From Streptomyces sp. S3(2020) (GTDB lineage Bacteria > Actinomycetota > Actinomycetes > Streptomycetales > Streptomycetaceae), in the NCBI RefSeq assembly GCF_013044505.1, contig NZ_JABERD010000025.1, positions 1 to 64,000 on the forward strand: DNA of 64,000 nt, in the 5' to 3' direction. Position 1 is the first letter of the stretch, and each line of letters begins with the position of its first letter. Position numbers and translations under genes: made by a program. Below the pieces are notes generated by a model. It did not search any database. It was not told where the DNA came from and saw nothing but the letters and a program-made list of their open reading frames with translations. This document shows, piece after piece, positions 52,833 through 62,673 of the stretch.

Positions 52833-54308
52833 TTACCAGAAGGCGGGCAGGCTGTAGCGGTAGGTGTTGGTGCGGTGCCAGTCGTGGTTGCCGTCGACCC
52901 ACGCGGCCACGCCCTTGAGGAAGCGCACCACGCTGGGTAGGGGGCAGTCCGCGGCGAGGTCGGCCGCTGCCGCCTCGAAGGCGCGCATGAGTTCGTTGTG
53001 GACCTCGACCGCCTTGAGATAGCCGTCGCGATCCGAGATCTGCTCGCGTTCGGCGATCACCACCGGCAGGTTCAGATGCCGGCCGGGACTGGCGAGTTCC
53101 TTGGTGTACGAGTACAGGTCGTTGACGATGGTGGTCGCGTTCCCGGCCAGGGCGATGACCCGCTGCATCTCGGGTCGCGCGTGCAGGTCCGCTGGGAGTT
53201 CGTAGCCTCCGATGGTGTCGGTGATGGTGGGGCAGGGGCGGAAGTTGTTGAACTGGCGCATCGCCAGGTACTCCCACACCTCCGGGACGTGATCGGTCTC
53301 GGCCCAGGCGGCCTCGGCCAGGTAGCCCAGGTGCAGTCGCGCCATGTCGTGGCGGTAGCGGTCGATCTGCGAGGGCGAGGCCATGCGGACGAAGTGGTCC
53401 ATCGCGCTGCGGTAGGCGCGCCGCGGGGGGTCCGAGCCGAGCGACTCCTGCCACGCCGGCGCGTACTCAGGTGTGGTGTGCAGAGGGTCGAGCGCGGTGT
53501 GAGCCAGGAGGAGGCGCCCGCCGAGGCCGACGGGCGAGCCGCCGTGGTCCTCGCAGTAGCAGTCGTCCACGGCGTTCTCCGCGACCATCAGCCGGGTGGC
53601 GATCATCAGGTGATCGACCGTGGGAGCGTCGGGGTGGCAGCCGACCATGTACCGCCCGACGGAGAAGCCGTCGAACTGGCCTTCCCACTCCTCGGGGTAG
53701 AGCTGGACCTCGTCCTCGGCCCAGCGCTTGATCCGGCGGCTCACCTCCTCGACACGTACCGGGTCGGGCTCCGGGACCGGGTGGTGGTACAGGCCGGGCA
53801 CGGCCTGGCCCTCGGCGGGCGGCGCGGGGACCGGGAGCACGGGGACGGCTTCGGGCAGCAGCCGATGCGGCGTGTGCGCCAGGGACAGTGAAGCCGTGCC
53901 CAGACCGCTCGGCCCGCCCAGGACCCGCTGGAGAAGCGGGTCGATGGCAGGAGGCGCGGTTGCTTCGGCGGAAGCGACGGGTGGGTGCTGAGTTGGCGGC
54001 GACGGTGTGCTCGGCGGATGCGGACCGCCCGCCAGGGACAGCGAGGTTGTGCCCAGGCCGGTCGGTCCGCCGAGGACCCGTTGAAGGGCGGGTTCGGTGG
54101 CGGGCACGGGAGGCGTGGCGGGCGGCGTGCCGCTGGTCGGCGGGGGAGCGACCGGTGGATGCGGTGCCGCCGCGAGGCCGAACGCGGCCGCCGCGATCGG
54201 CGGATTCGGAAGACCGGGGATCGCCGGTGTGGGGACGTCCGGCACGGTCGTGGTCGGCTTGGACCGCTGCTCAGGGATGGACGGCCCAGGGGGCCCGGGA
54301 TCGGGCAT
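52833..54308 (-). CDS. 2-Methylisoborneol synthase with duplicated N-terminal motif
   Basis: 491 residues from the ATG at 54308 after AAGGAG. Residues 170-491 are a class I terpene cyclase with the metal-binding motif DDCYCED (about 248) and NDLYSYTKE. The first 165 residues are proline-rich and disordered, and contain the same motif twice: QRVLGGPTGLGTTSLSLA at 76-93 and QRVLGGPSGLGTASLSLA at 127-144. It converts 2-methyl-GPP to the earthy odorant 2-MIB. Such N-terminal extensions target this enzyme into the family 2B encapsulin, whose gene is next door. The repeated motif is the likely docking element. Confidence 0.95.
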   Translation of the reverse strand: MPDPGPPGPSIPEQRSKPTTTVPDVPTPAIPGLPNPPIAAAAFGLAAAPHPPVAPPPTSGTPPATPPVPATEPALQRVLGGPTGLGTTSLSLAGGPHPPSTPSPPTQHPPVASAEATAPPAIDPLLQRVLGGPSGLGTASLSLAHTPHRLLPEAVPVLPVPAPPAEGQAVPGLYHHPVPEPDPVRVEEVSRRIKRWAEDEVQLYPEEWEGQFDGFSVGRYMVGCHPDAPTVDHLMIATRLMVAENAVDDCYCEDHGGSPVGLGGRLLLAHTALDPLHTTPEYAPAWQESLGSDPPRRAYRSAMDHFVRMASPSQIDRYRHDMARLHLGYLAEAAWAETDHVPEVWEYLAMRQFNNFRPCPTITDTIGGYELPADLHARPEMQRVIALAGNATTIVNDLYSYTKELASPGRHLNLPVVIAEREQISDRDGYLKAVEVHNELMRAFEAAAADLAADCPLPSVVRFLKGVAAWVDGNHDWHRTNTYRYSLPAFW

Positions 54309-54385
54309 CTGCTGCTCCTTGCTGCGGTGGGGTGAGGGCTCGTGCGGCGTGGACGGGATGGCGGCCCGTTCCGCGTGGCATGACC

Positions 54386-55801
54386 TCAGCCGCGCCCGCG
54401 GGCGATCTGCACGTTCTCCATCACACCGAGCGCGTCGGGTAGCAGCACCGCGGCGGAGTAGTAGGTGCTGACGAGGTAGGAGATGACCGCCTGCTCGTTG
54501 ATGCCCATGAAACGTGCGGAGAGTCCGGGCTCCACCTCGTCCGGCAGCCCTGTCTGCCACAGGCCGATGACTCCTTGGTTCTTCTCGCCCGTGCGCATGG
54601 CGATGATGGAGCTGGTCTGTTCCTTGCTGATGGGGATCTTGTTGCAGGGCAGGATCGGGACCCCGCGCCAGGCCGGCACGGACTGCCCGCCGAGATCGAC
54701 GTGGTCCGGGTAGAGACCGCAGGCGTTGAACCCGCGTCCGATCGCGGCGATCGTCCTGGGGTGGGCGAGGAAGAACTTGGTGCCGCGGCGGCGGCAGAGC
54801 AGATCGTCCATGTCGTCCGGGGTCGGCGGGCCGGAGTGGGTCTGGATGCGCTGCTTGAAGTCGGCGTTGTGCAGCAGCCCGAACTCACGGTTGTTGACGA
54901 GCTCGTGCTCCTGGCGCTCGCGCAACGCCTCGATGGTCAGCCGGAGTTGCTCCTCGGTCTGGTTCATCGGCCCGTTGTAGAGGTCGCCGACCCGGGTGTG
55001 GATCCGCAGAATGGTCTGCGCGACGGAGAGTTCGTACTCACGTGGCTTGAGCTCGTAGTCGACGAAGGCGCTCGGCACATCGGCCTCGCCGACATGGCCG
55101 GCCGACATGGCGATCTCGGCCTCACCGTGCTTGTTCTGCCGTCGCCGGGTGGCGGAGCCGAAGTCGGTGATGTGGGCTCGAAGACTGGGCGCGGAGTCCC
55201 GCACGGCGGCGAAGTCGGCGCGGGAGAGGGTGAGAAGGGTGCCGGACGTCTCGGCGGTGGCCGTGTAGGCGTAGCGGGCGTCGGAGTCCAGGAGCGCGTT
55301 CTCGCCGAAGTGGTCGCCGTCCGCGAGCACCGCGACGGCGATCTCTCCGCCGTACTTGCCCTCGGCGCACTGGCTGACACGTCCGTGGGCGATCAGGTGG
55401 ATCCGGTCCGCCGGGCTGCCGCGCTCGACGATGACCTCGCCGGGAGCGAAGTCGCGCTGTGTACAGCGCTCGGCGAGGGCCGTGAGGGCGTCCAGGTCCT
55501 CGAAGTCCCGCAGCAGGGCCAGTTCACCGAGTTCGCGGGGGATCACACGGACCGTGGAGCCCTCCTGCACGAACTCGACGCGTCCGTCGCCGACGGTGTG
55601 ACGCAGCCGCCGGTTGACCCGGTAGGCGCCGCCGTTGGTCTCGACCCAGGGCAGCATCCGCAGCAACCAGCGGGAGGTGATCTCCTGCATCTGCGGAGCG
55701 GACTTCGTGGTGGTGGTGAGGTTGCGGGCGGCGGAGGTGCTCAGGGACTGCTGTGGCACGGCTGGTGCGGCCTGGGTTTCCGGGCTGCTGTCCACGGTCA
55801 T
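54386..55801 (-). CDS. Family 2B encapsulin shell protein with cNMP-binding domain (EshA type)
   Basis: 471 residues. The HK97-type shell fold is split by a cyclic-nucleotide-binding domain (about 85-215, [20 protein letters not shown] and [20 protein letters not shown]). Shell segments include [37 protein letters not shown] and [19 protein letters not shown]. This is the former EshA of S. griseus and S. coelicolor, now known as a family 2B encapsulin that can house 2-MIB synthase. It is first in the operon with the cyclase and methyltransferase, so the shell and its cargo are made together. The role of the nucleotide domain is unsettled. Confidence 0.95.
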   Translation of the reverse strand: MTVDSSPETQAAPAVPQQSLSTSAARNLTTTTKSAPQMQEITSRWLLRMLPWVETNGGAYRVNRRLRHTVGDGRVEFVQEGSTVRVIPRELGELALLRDFEDLDALTALAERCTQRDFAPGEVIVERGSPADRIHLIAHGRVSQCAEGKYGGEIAVAVLADGDHFGENALLDSDARYAYTATAETSGTLLTLSRADFAAVRDSAPSLRAHITDFGSATRRRQNKHGEAEIAMSAGHVGEADVPSAFVDYELKPREYELSVAQTILRIHTRVGDLYNGPMNQTEEQLRLTIEALRERQEHELVNNREFGLLHNADFKQRIQTHSGPPTPDDMDDLLCRRRGTKFFLAHPRTIAAIGRGFNACGLYPDHVDLGGQSVPAWRGVPILPCNKIPISKEQTSSIIAMRTGEKNQGVIGLWQTGLPDEVEPGLSARFMGINEQAVISYLVSTYYSAAVLLPDALGVMENVQIARGRG

Positions 55802-56213
55802 CGGGGTGGGCTACTCCTTGCGTGGCCGGGCGGCGGCGCACAGGTGTGCGTCGGTGGAGAGACAGGGAGGACTCGCCAACGGGGAGGGAGCACCTCGGTG
55901 ATCCACCCACCTCCAGGACGGTAAGGGCCGGTTGAGCCGCCTCGCCCGGAGATCCCAGCCGCTTCCTTCGAAGCGGTGACAATCGATCGAATCCGGTTTA
56001 TCGGACCATTGAGCGGCATTGCGCCACCCTCATCGGACAGCGACGGTCCACACAGGCCGATCACCATGCCCGACGGCGCCTCACACCGATCGCGGTATGC
56101 ACGATCAAGCCATCAGGGCGCCGTGGGCGTGCTCGACGGCAGATCAACCGGGAGGCTTCGACTCGCGTCACCGCCTCCTTGGAGCCTTCCGTCATCCGGA
56201 TAGTCTCGACGGC
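55802..56213. other. Divergent promoter region, encapsulin and OsmC genes
   Basis: About 410 bases without a convincing gene. A perfect hairpin CCGCTTC-CTTC-GAAGCGG lies at 55959-55976, about 160 bases before the encapsulin start and possibly in its leader. The stretch 55977-56035 is AT-richer and likely holds the promoters. Confidence 0.45.
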
Positions 56214-56654
56214 ATGACCGACAACTCCCTGCGCTCCGTCAACGTCGAGCGAACCGGCAGCGGCCACTTCACCGCGACGAACGCGCGTGGCGCCACGATC
56301 AGCTTCGGTACCGGCTCCGGTACCGATGGGGAAGCCGTGTTCACGCCGGTGGAGCTGCTGCTCGCCGCGCTCGGAGGCTGCACGGCGGTGGACGTCGATG
56401 TGGCGACCAGCCGTCACGCCGAGCCGGTCAGGTTCTCTGTCGAGGTGACGGGGAACAAGGTCGGCGACGAGCTCGGTAACCGGATGACGGATCTGGTGGT
56501 CACGTTCTCCGTCGACTTCCCGGAAGGCGAGGGGGCGGACCGGGCCCGGACCATTCTTCCCCGGGCCGTCAAGGCCTCCCACGACCGGCTCTGCACGGTG
56601 AGCCGCACCGTCGAGATCGGCACCCCCGTCAAGGCGACCGTCGAAGGAGCCTGA
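56214..56654 (+). CDS. OsmC-family peroxiredoxin-like protein
   Basis: 146 residues. The family motif TPVELLLAALGGCTAVDVDV holds the first redox cysteine (near residue 59), and HDRLCTVSRTVEIG holds the second (near 125). These small dimeric enzymes reduce organic hydroperoxides at the expense of dithiols. The ribosome binding site is weak. Divergent from the encapsulin gene. Confidence 0.88.
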   Translation: MTDNSLRSVNVERTGSGHFTATNARGATISFGTGSGTDGEAVFTPVELLLAALGGCTAVDVDVATSRHAEPVRFSVEVTGNKVGDELGNRMTDLVVTFSVDFPEGEGADRARTILPRAVKASHDRLCTVSRTVEIGTPVKATVEGA

Positions 56655-56805
56655 CTTCTCACCGGGCCATCGGCGGGCCTGGTCTGTACCAGAAACCTGT
56701 GCGCGACCTCTTTCGTGGACATGGGGAGCGTGGCATGCTCACCGCTCGACACAGACCTGAACCTCGTTCACATCCATGAAAAATCGCATGGAAGGGCGGA
56801 CGGAC

Positions 56806-58562
56806 ATGGGGAATGCGAGAGCGGGCACCGAGAGCTCCTGGCATGTCATGAACCTGACACGACGAACTCTGCTGGGCGGCGCCGTCGCGGTGGCGGCAGG
56901 TGCCGGGACCGTGACAGCCGGCGCCCCGCCACAGCGGCGACCGGCGCGGGCGCAGGCGCCGAAGCGGGCGCGAAGGCCGAAGTGCCCCGCCTGTGGGGCG
57001 AGTTCACCCGCACACCCTTCACCCACCCACAGATCCCCTTCATCGGGCGGGCCGGCTACCGTGCCGGAGCGATCCGCCTCCCGCGCCACCGGGTCGTCGC
57101 AGACATCCGTGACTTCGGCGCCGTGGCGGACGGCACGACCGACTGCGCACCCGCGATCAACCGTGCCATCGCCGCCGCCGGTCGGGCCGGCGGTGGCACG
57201 GTCACCATCCCACCGGGCACCTTCCGCATCGACGACGTGATCCGCATCGGCCACTGCGACGTGGTCCTGCGCGGCGCCGGCAGCGGCCGCACCACGCTCC
57301 GCGCGACGAAGAGCCTCACCGAACTCATCGGGGTGTACGGCTCCCGCTACGGCGGCGACAAGTCCTCCTGGTCCTGGGCGGGCGGCCTGATCTGGCTGGC
57401 CCCCGAAGCCCGCTGGACCTCCCTCGTCACCGCGATCCGTGCCCGCGCCTGGCCGTTCGAGGGCTGGACGGGAAACCGCCGCGACGAATGGCGCCCGCTC
57501 ACCGCGCTCGCCCCGGCACGCCAGGGCTCCTGGACGGTGACGGCCACGGACACGTCGTCGCTGCACCCCGGCGCCCTGGTCCTGCTACGGCTGTCCGACG
57601 ACGCCGACCACACCCTGCTGGAGCACATGTGCGGCGGCGGCCCCGGACCCGAGGGCTATGTCTGGGACGACAAGACCAAACTGACCTCGTACGTCCCCTA
57701 CGAATGGCCCGTACGCATCACCCGCGTCCACGGCCGCCGGGTCACCCTCGAAAGGCCGCTCCCGCTGGATCTGCGCCCGGAATGGGATCCGCGACTGACC
57801 ACCCACGTACAGGCGTTGACCGGTGCGGGGGTGGAGGGCCTGACCCTGGAGGCCGTAGAGACTCCGCAGCGGCCGCACCTGCTCGACACCGGCTACAACG
57901 GCGTCGTCCTGCAATGCGCGTACGACTGCTGGGTGGATGACGTGACGGTCCGCCACGTCGACAACGGCTTCGGACTCGTGGCTGCCTCCGCCTGCACGCT
58001 GCGCCGCACGAGGGTCGCGGGCCGCGGCTCCCACCACCCCTACTTCTGCCGCGAGGGCTCCCACGACAACCTCGTCGAGGACTTCACCATCGAGGAGCGC
58101 ACCACCCCGGCCCCGGCCGGCACGCAACTGCACGGCATCAACGTCGAGGGGCTGTCGTCGTACAACGTCTGGTCGCGCGGCGAGATGCGGATGGGCACCT
58201 TCGACAGCCACCGCGGTCTGCCCTTCGCCAACGTCCGCACCGACATCACCGTCGACAACACCGGCCGGCACGGCGGGGACGCGAGCGCCGGACCGCTGTT
58301 CGGCGCCCGCTTCGCCCACTGGAACATCCGCGTCACCAACAGGCGCGCGGGCCTGGTACGGATCGACGGCCTGGCCCCCTGGTCCGCGACCGTCGGCATC
58401 GACGAGGTCCAGGAGTTCGACCAGATCGACGTGCCCGACTTCACGGGCGACCTGCACACACGCCTGGAGCTGTACGGCAGCCCGCACGCCGTCCGGCCAC
58501 CGAACCTCCACGAGGCCCAGCGCCGCCTCGCGTCCACCGACCGGGACGGGGACCGACGATGA
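56806..58562 (+). CDS. Secreted right-handed beta-helix protein (pectate-lyase superfamily), frameshifted signal
   Basis: The mature part (from about 56985) is a parallel beta-helix: VADIRDFGAVADGTTDCAPA, IPPGTFRIDDVIRIGHCDVV, then repeated coils and a catalytic-type region VDNGFGLVAASACTLRRTRV. A Tat signal MNLTRRTLLGGAVAVAAGAG is present at 56848 but in a different frame. Adding one base to the C4 tract at 56924-56927 would join signal and enzyme (VTAGAPATAATG). The start at 56806 follows GGAAGGGCGG. As given, the gene makes a truncated or cytoplasmic product. It overlaps the alginate-lyase-like gene by four bases, so the two act on the same kind of polysaccharide. Confidence 0.75.
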
Positions 58563-59839
58563 ACACGCGCTCCCGCCTCTGCCTCCTCCTCGCCCTTCTC
58601 GCCGCCTGCACCACTGGCCTCTCGGCCCCGGTGGCCGCTCACGGCACGCCGCGCGTCCCGCACACGGCGGTCCTGGACGGCGCCCGCATGCAGCAGACCA
58701 AGCTGCGCCTGGACCGCGGGGACCGGCAACTCCGCCGCACCCTGCTCGCGTTGACCGCCCGCGCCGACCGATGGCTGGACCAGGGCCCGTGGACGGTCGT
58801 CGACAAGCCCCGTCCCGCACCCGGCGGCGACGTCCACGACTACCTCAGCCAGGCCCCCTACTGGTGGCCCGGCCGAACCCCCACCACCGACAACCCCTGG
58901 GGCTGCCCGTACGTCCAGCGCGACGGCGAGCGCAACCCCGAGGTCGACACCGGCACCGACCGCCAGGACGTCGAGAAGACCTTCGACTCCGCCTACGACC
59001 TCTCCCTCGCCTGGTACTACACCGGCGACCGCCGCTACGCCGACAAGGCCGGGCAGGTGCTGCGCACCTGGTTCCTGGCCCCGGCCACCCGGATGAACCC
59101 GAACCTGGACCACGCCCAGTTCATCCCCTGCAAGTACGACGGCCGGGCCATCGGCATCATCGACTTCTCCCAGTCCTACACCGCCGTCCTCGACGCGATC
59201 GCCCTGCTGGAAACCGGCGCACCGGGCTGGAGCCGAGCCGACCGCACCGCCATGGCGCGCTGGAACGCCGGCTTCCTCGACTGGCTCGCGCACAGCGACT
59301 TCGGCGCGCAGGAGGCCGCCGCCACCAACAACCACGGCACCTTCTACGACCTGTTGCTCGCCGGCCTCGCCTACGCGACCGGCGACAAGGGCCTCGCCCG
59401 CCGTACCGTGCTGGACGCCCGCGCCCGGCGCATCGCGCCGCAGATCGCCGCCGACGGGAGCCAGCCCCAGGAACTGGCCCGGACCAGGAGCTGGCACTAC
59501 TCGACGTTCGACCTAGTGGCCTACACCCGCCTCGCCGACATCGGACGGCACGTCGGAGTGGACCTGTGGTCCTACCGCGGCCCCGACGGGCAGAGCCTGT
59601 CCCGAGCAGTGGACTACCTGCTCCCCGCGGCGACGGCCGCGGCCCCCTGGCCACATCCCGAGCTGGACTTCCTCCGATACGCGGCCACCGACGTGGTGCA
59701 CGCGGCCGCCGACGCCGGGGACAGCCGGGCCCGGCGCGCGGTCCCCCTCCTCGAGGAGCCGCCGGGCGGCGACCTGTGGGCGCTGCGACCGGCGGCGGAG
59801 CAACTGGACTCGATCGCGGGCCGACTCACGCCTCGGTGA
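58559..59839 (+). CDS. Secreted alginate-lyase-family protein
   Basis: 426 residues with a Sec signal ending near APVAAHGTP. Family hallmarks of the alginate_lyase (PF05426) alpha/alpha toroid: VHDYLSQAPYWWPGRTP, GIIDFSQSYTAVLDAIALL, and ATNNHGTFYD with the catalytic NNHG, then RSWHYSTFDL. It cleaves uronic-acid-containing polysaccharides by beta-elimination; the exact polymer is unknown. The start overlaps the stop of the beta-helix gene (ATGA). Its last bases overlap the convergent GNAT gene by 14 bases. Confidence 0.88.
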   Translation: MNTRSRLCLLLALLAACTTGLSAPVAAHGTPRVPHTAVLDGARMQQTKLRLDRGDRQLRRTLLALTARADRWLDQGPWTVVDKPRPAPGGDVHDYLSQAPYWWPGRTPTTDNPWGCPYVQRDGERNPEVDTGTDRQDVEKTFDSAYDLSLAWYYTGDRRYADKAGQVLRTWFLAPATRMNPNLDHAQFIPCKYDGRAIGIIDFSQSYTAVLDAIALLETGAPGWSRADRTAMARWNAGFLDWLAHSDFGAQEAAATNNHGTFYDLLLAGLAYATGDKGLARRTVLDARARRIAPQIAADGSQPQELARTRSWHYSTFDLVAYTRLADIGRHVGVDLWSYRGPDGQSLSRAVDYLLPAATAAAPWPHPELDFLRYAATDVVHAAADAGDSRARRAVPLLEEPPGGDLWALRPAAEQLDSIAGRLTPR

Positions 59840-60356
59840 TGACCTCCGCCCTCAGTACCGAGTACAAGACCATGTCCCGCCAGGCGCCGCCCCGGAAGCA
59901 CGCCCCCCGCACGATGCCCTCACGGGTGAAGCCGGCCCACTCCAGGGCCTTCTGCTCAGCGACGTTCACCGCTTCCGTGCTTGCCTCGACACGGTTCACC
60001 TGCGTGTGCGCGAACAGGTACTCGACGAGGAGCCGCTGGGCGCGCTTGCCATACCCCTTGTCCCGCTCGGCGGTCAGGAGCGAGATGCCGATGTTCCAAC
60101 ACGGGGACGCGGGCCCCTGCAACACCTGGTGCCACTGCACTTCGCCGAGAAACCGGTCATCGTCGGCATGGGCGATCGCCAGTCGTCCGCCCTGAGCGGT
60201 GAGGAAACCCTGCTCCGCCCACTGCTGACGAAGCTGGCCCGGATTGCGGAAACCGAAGAACCCGAGTTCCCCGGCTTCCGCCCGGTCCTCATGGAGACGC
60301 TCGAACAGGTCGAGATCCTTCTCGGCCACGGGGCGCAGATGAACGTGCTCAGTCAT
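59826..60356 (-). CDS. GNAT acetyltransferase (RimJ/RimL-like)
   Basis: 176 residues from the ATG at 60356. Core motifs are FLGEVQWHQVLQGPASPCWN, LLTAERDKGYGKRAQRLLVE with the acetyl-CoA loop K-G-Y-G-K, and VNRVEASTEAVNVAEQKALE. The fold is that of the RimJ/RimL type, which acetylates N termini or small metabolites. No leader ORF is seen here, in contrast to the GNAT at 25063. Lone gene. Confidence 0.88.
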   Translation of the reverse strand: MTEHVHLRPVAEKDLDLFERLHEDRAEAGELGFFGFRNPGQLRQQWAEQGFLTAQGGRLAIAHADDDRFLGEVQWHQVLQGPASPCWNIGISLLTAERDKGYGKRAQRLLVEYLFAHTQVNRVEASTEAVNVAEQKALEWAGFTREGIVRGACFRGGAWRDMVLYSVLRAEVITEA

Positions 60357-60426
60357 GACGCTCAGCCTAAGCATCGAGCGCCGGCGCCGGGCGGGCCGGG
60401 GACGGAACCCCGTATGGGCGAGCGGA

Positions 60427-62577
60427 TCAGCACAGGCAGGGGTTCGTCTCCCCGCCGAGGCCCAGGACGTCCTCGTCCCGCAGGGCACCGGCGTACGCCT
60501 GCACCTCGTCCACGTCGCCGTGCAGGTACTCACCCCAGCCGTCACCGACCGTGCCACGGCCGATCTGGAGGGCGCCGGAGCTGTGCCAGCCGTCGGGCAG
60601 GCTCGCGGTCGCGTCGGCGTTGGTGTAGCCGTCGAGGAAGAGCTTGATGGTGTCGGTGCCGTCGTCGTAGACCACGACCAGCCGCTGACCTGGGCCCTCG
60701 CCACCGTCCGCACCCGTGATCTGGGAGACGACCCGCTCCGGCGCACCGGCCTCGTCCCGTTCGGGCATCACCAGCTGCCAGCTGTTGGTGGGCGGGTCGT
60801 AGCGCACCTTGAAGGCGTCGGTGTGCTCCCCGGCCTGGGAGAGGACCGTCATCGGGTGGGCGGGGGCGGAGTCGGCGAGGCGTACGACGACACCGATGGT
60901 GAAGCTGTCGCCGGTGTCCACCACGGGCCCTTCGGCGCTGGCGTATCCGCTCTCACCGTCCAGGGCCAGATGCCCGTCGCCGACCAATGGCGGCGGCACG
61001 TAGGTGCAGTCCGGGTCGATGTCCGGGATGCACGAGTCGTCCGAGGCACGGTAGACGGAGGCACCGCCGGCGAGGTGCAGCGGTGTACCGCCCGACTGCT
61101 CGGGGCTCGCGCCGTCCGTGGCGCTCGACAGTGACCAGTGGCCGAGCAAGGTCGGCTTGCGCCAGGCATGCTCGCTCACCTCGGTCGGTACGACGACGCG
61201 GTCATGGACCTGTACGTCGCTGACGTCGCCGTGCCAGCGGTCGCGGTAGCCGGTGGTTCCGCGTGCCCGTCCGATCTGGAAGGCACCGGCGGCTTCGGCG
61301 GGAGTCGCCGCCACCGCGTCTCCCACCTCGTGGCCGTTGACGTACAGGTGGGCCTTGCCGGTCTCGGCGTCGTACAGCCCCAACAGATGGGCCCACTCCC
61401 CGGTCTCGGGGGCGCCGCCGGACAACCGCGCTCCTCCGATGGCGAACGACCAGAGGGCGCCGGATTCCTGGGCGTGCAGTCCGAGGGTGAATCCGGGCTG
61501 TCCGACCGCGTCCTGGCTGGCGACGGTCATGGTGCGACCGGTCTCGGCGGGCCGGACCCAGGCGCTGACCGCGAAGGTGTCGCGGATGTCGGTGGCGGAG
61601 GTGTCCGGGGTGAGGAAGCCGTGGCCGGAGCCGTCGAGGGCGACGGTGGTGGTGGACGCGGTGCCGGTGGGCGCCGGGCCGCCGAAGGTGGCGCCGATAC
61701 CGGCTCGGGCGGGCGTGCCGGTCTCGGCAGCCGCCGAACGGGACCCCGCCGGGTCGTCCAGCTTCCAGCGGGCGACGGGGGCTCGGCCCGACTTCACGTT
61801 GAAGTCGTACTGCGCCTGTGAGCTGCTGCGCCCAGAGCGGTCGATGGCGCGGACCGTCAGGTTCTTGGGACCGGAGGTGAGCGGCAGGTAGGGGATGGTC
61901 ACGGCCGCGCCGGGCCGCTCGGCTGTGACAGTGCCGTAAGGGCCGCCGAGGAAGCCGTAGGTGTACGACACCACGTCGTCGGAGGGCGAGTCGACGGTGA
62001 AGTGGCCGTAGACGCCGACACCGTCCACCCAGAACACCTCATCCGGGGTGGGGTACTCGGGTGAGCTGATCGTCGGCTGCTCGGGGTTCGTGTCGTCGTA
62101 GACGAACGAGCAGACCGAGCCGTTGCCGTCATCGCTCCAGGGAGAGGTGGCGTGGCCGTCGTTCGCGCGGACGTGCCAGGAGATGACGGTGTCGGCGGGA
62201 AGGTCGCTGGGCATCGTCCAGTACTGGCGCGATCCCGAGGACAGAGTGATCGTGCTGTAGTCGCGGCGTTGGACCGTCCCGTCGGCGTCCGTCCACCAGG
62301 CTTCGAACTCGCCCGAGAGCGGGCTGGACTCACTGGGCTGGTTGTCCTCTTCCGGGTCGTACAGCACGGCGCTCAGACGAGGCGGAGTCGGTACGTACAC
62401 CGTGTCGTCACCCGTCGCGCAGGGCTTGCCGCCCGACTGGAGATCCTCGACGAGGGGCTGGTCGGGCGGCAGGTTGTCCACGGCGTGCGCCGTGCCGGTG
62501 AGACCGGCCAGCAGCGCTGCCGCGCAGGCCGCCACCACCATCCCTCTGCGTCTGCCGGTCTTTCTGGACAGCGTCAA
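60427..62577 (-). CDS. Secreted protein with two LamG (concanavalin-like) domains
   Basis: 716 residues from the TTG at 62577, which lies five bases after GGGGAGG; a longer frame to 62616 has no ribosome binding site. The signal ends at GTAHAVDN. An N-terminal FN3-like region (WTMPSDLPADTVISWHVRAN and WSDDGNGSVCSFVYDD) precedes two LamG jelly-roll domains: FAVSAWVRPAETGRTMTVAS and FTIGVVVRLADSAPAHPMTV, each ending in HGDVSDVQVHDRVV- or HGDVDEVQAYAGAL-type strands. Probably carbohydrate binding; no enzyme domain is seen. Such proteins are common near Streptomyces exoenzymes. Confidence 0.88.
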   Translation of the reverse strand: MTLSRKTGRRRGMVVAACAAALLAGLTGTAHAVDNLPPDQPLVEDLQSGGKPCATGDDTVYVPTPPRLSAVLYDPEEDNQPSESSPLSGEFEAWWTDADGTVQRRDYSTITLSSGSRQYWTMPSDLPADTVISWHVRANDGHATSPWSDDGNGSVCSFVYDDTNPEQPTISSPEYPTPDEVFWVDGVGVYGHFTVDSPSDDVVSYTYGFLGGPYGTVTAERPGAAVTIPYLPLTSGPKNLTVRAIDRSGRSSSQAQYDFNVKSGRAPVARWKLDDPAGSRSAAAETGTPARAGIGATFGGPAPTGTASTTTVALDGSGHGFLTPDTSATDIRDTFAVSAWVRPAETGRTMTVASQDAVGQPGFTLGLHAQESGALWSFAIGGARLSGGAPETGEWAHLLGLYDAETGKAHLYVNGHEVGDAVAATPAEAAGAFQIGRARGTTGYRDRWHGDVSDVQVHDRVVVPTEVSEHAWRKPTLLGHWSLSSATDGASPEQSGGTPLHLAGGASVYRASDDSCIPDIDPDCTYVPPPLVGDGHLALDGESGYASAEGPVVDTGDSFTIGVVVRLADSAPAHPMTVLSQAGEHTDAFKVRYDPPTNSWQLVMPERDEAGAPERVVSQITGADGGEGPGQRLVVVYDDGTDTIKLFLDGYTNADATASLPDGWHSSGALQIGRGTVGDGWGEYLHGDVDEVQAYAGALRDEDVLGLGGETNPCLC

Positions 62578-62673
62578 CTGGCCCTCCCCTGTGAGCGGTT
62601 GATGCTCGTGGATCACACGAACTCACAGAAGCTAACAGGCGCCACTGACAGCACGGAAAGGCTTTTCCACCTG

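Noticed and set aside
55802..55900. A possible upstream ORF on the minus strand before the encapsulin gene, with a GAGGTGCTCCC block similar to the two leaders.
   Set aside because: The promoter layout and the partner arm GGAGCGCC are absent, so the match is most likely chance.
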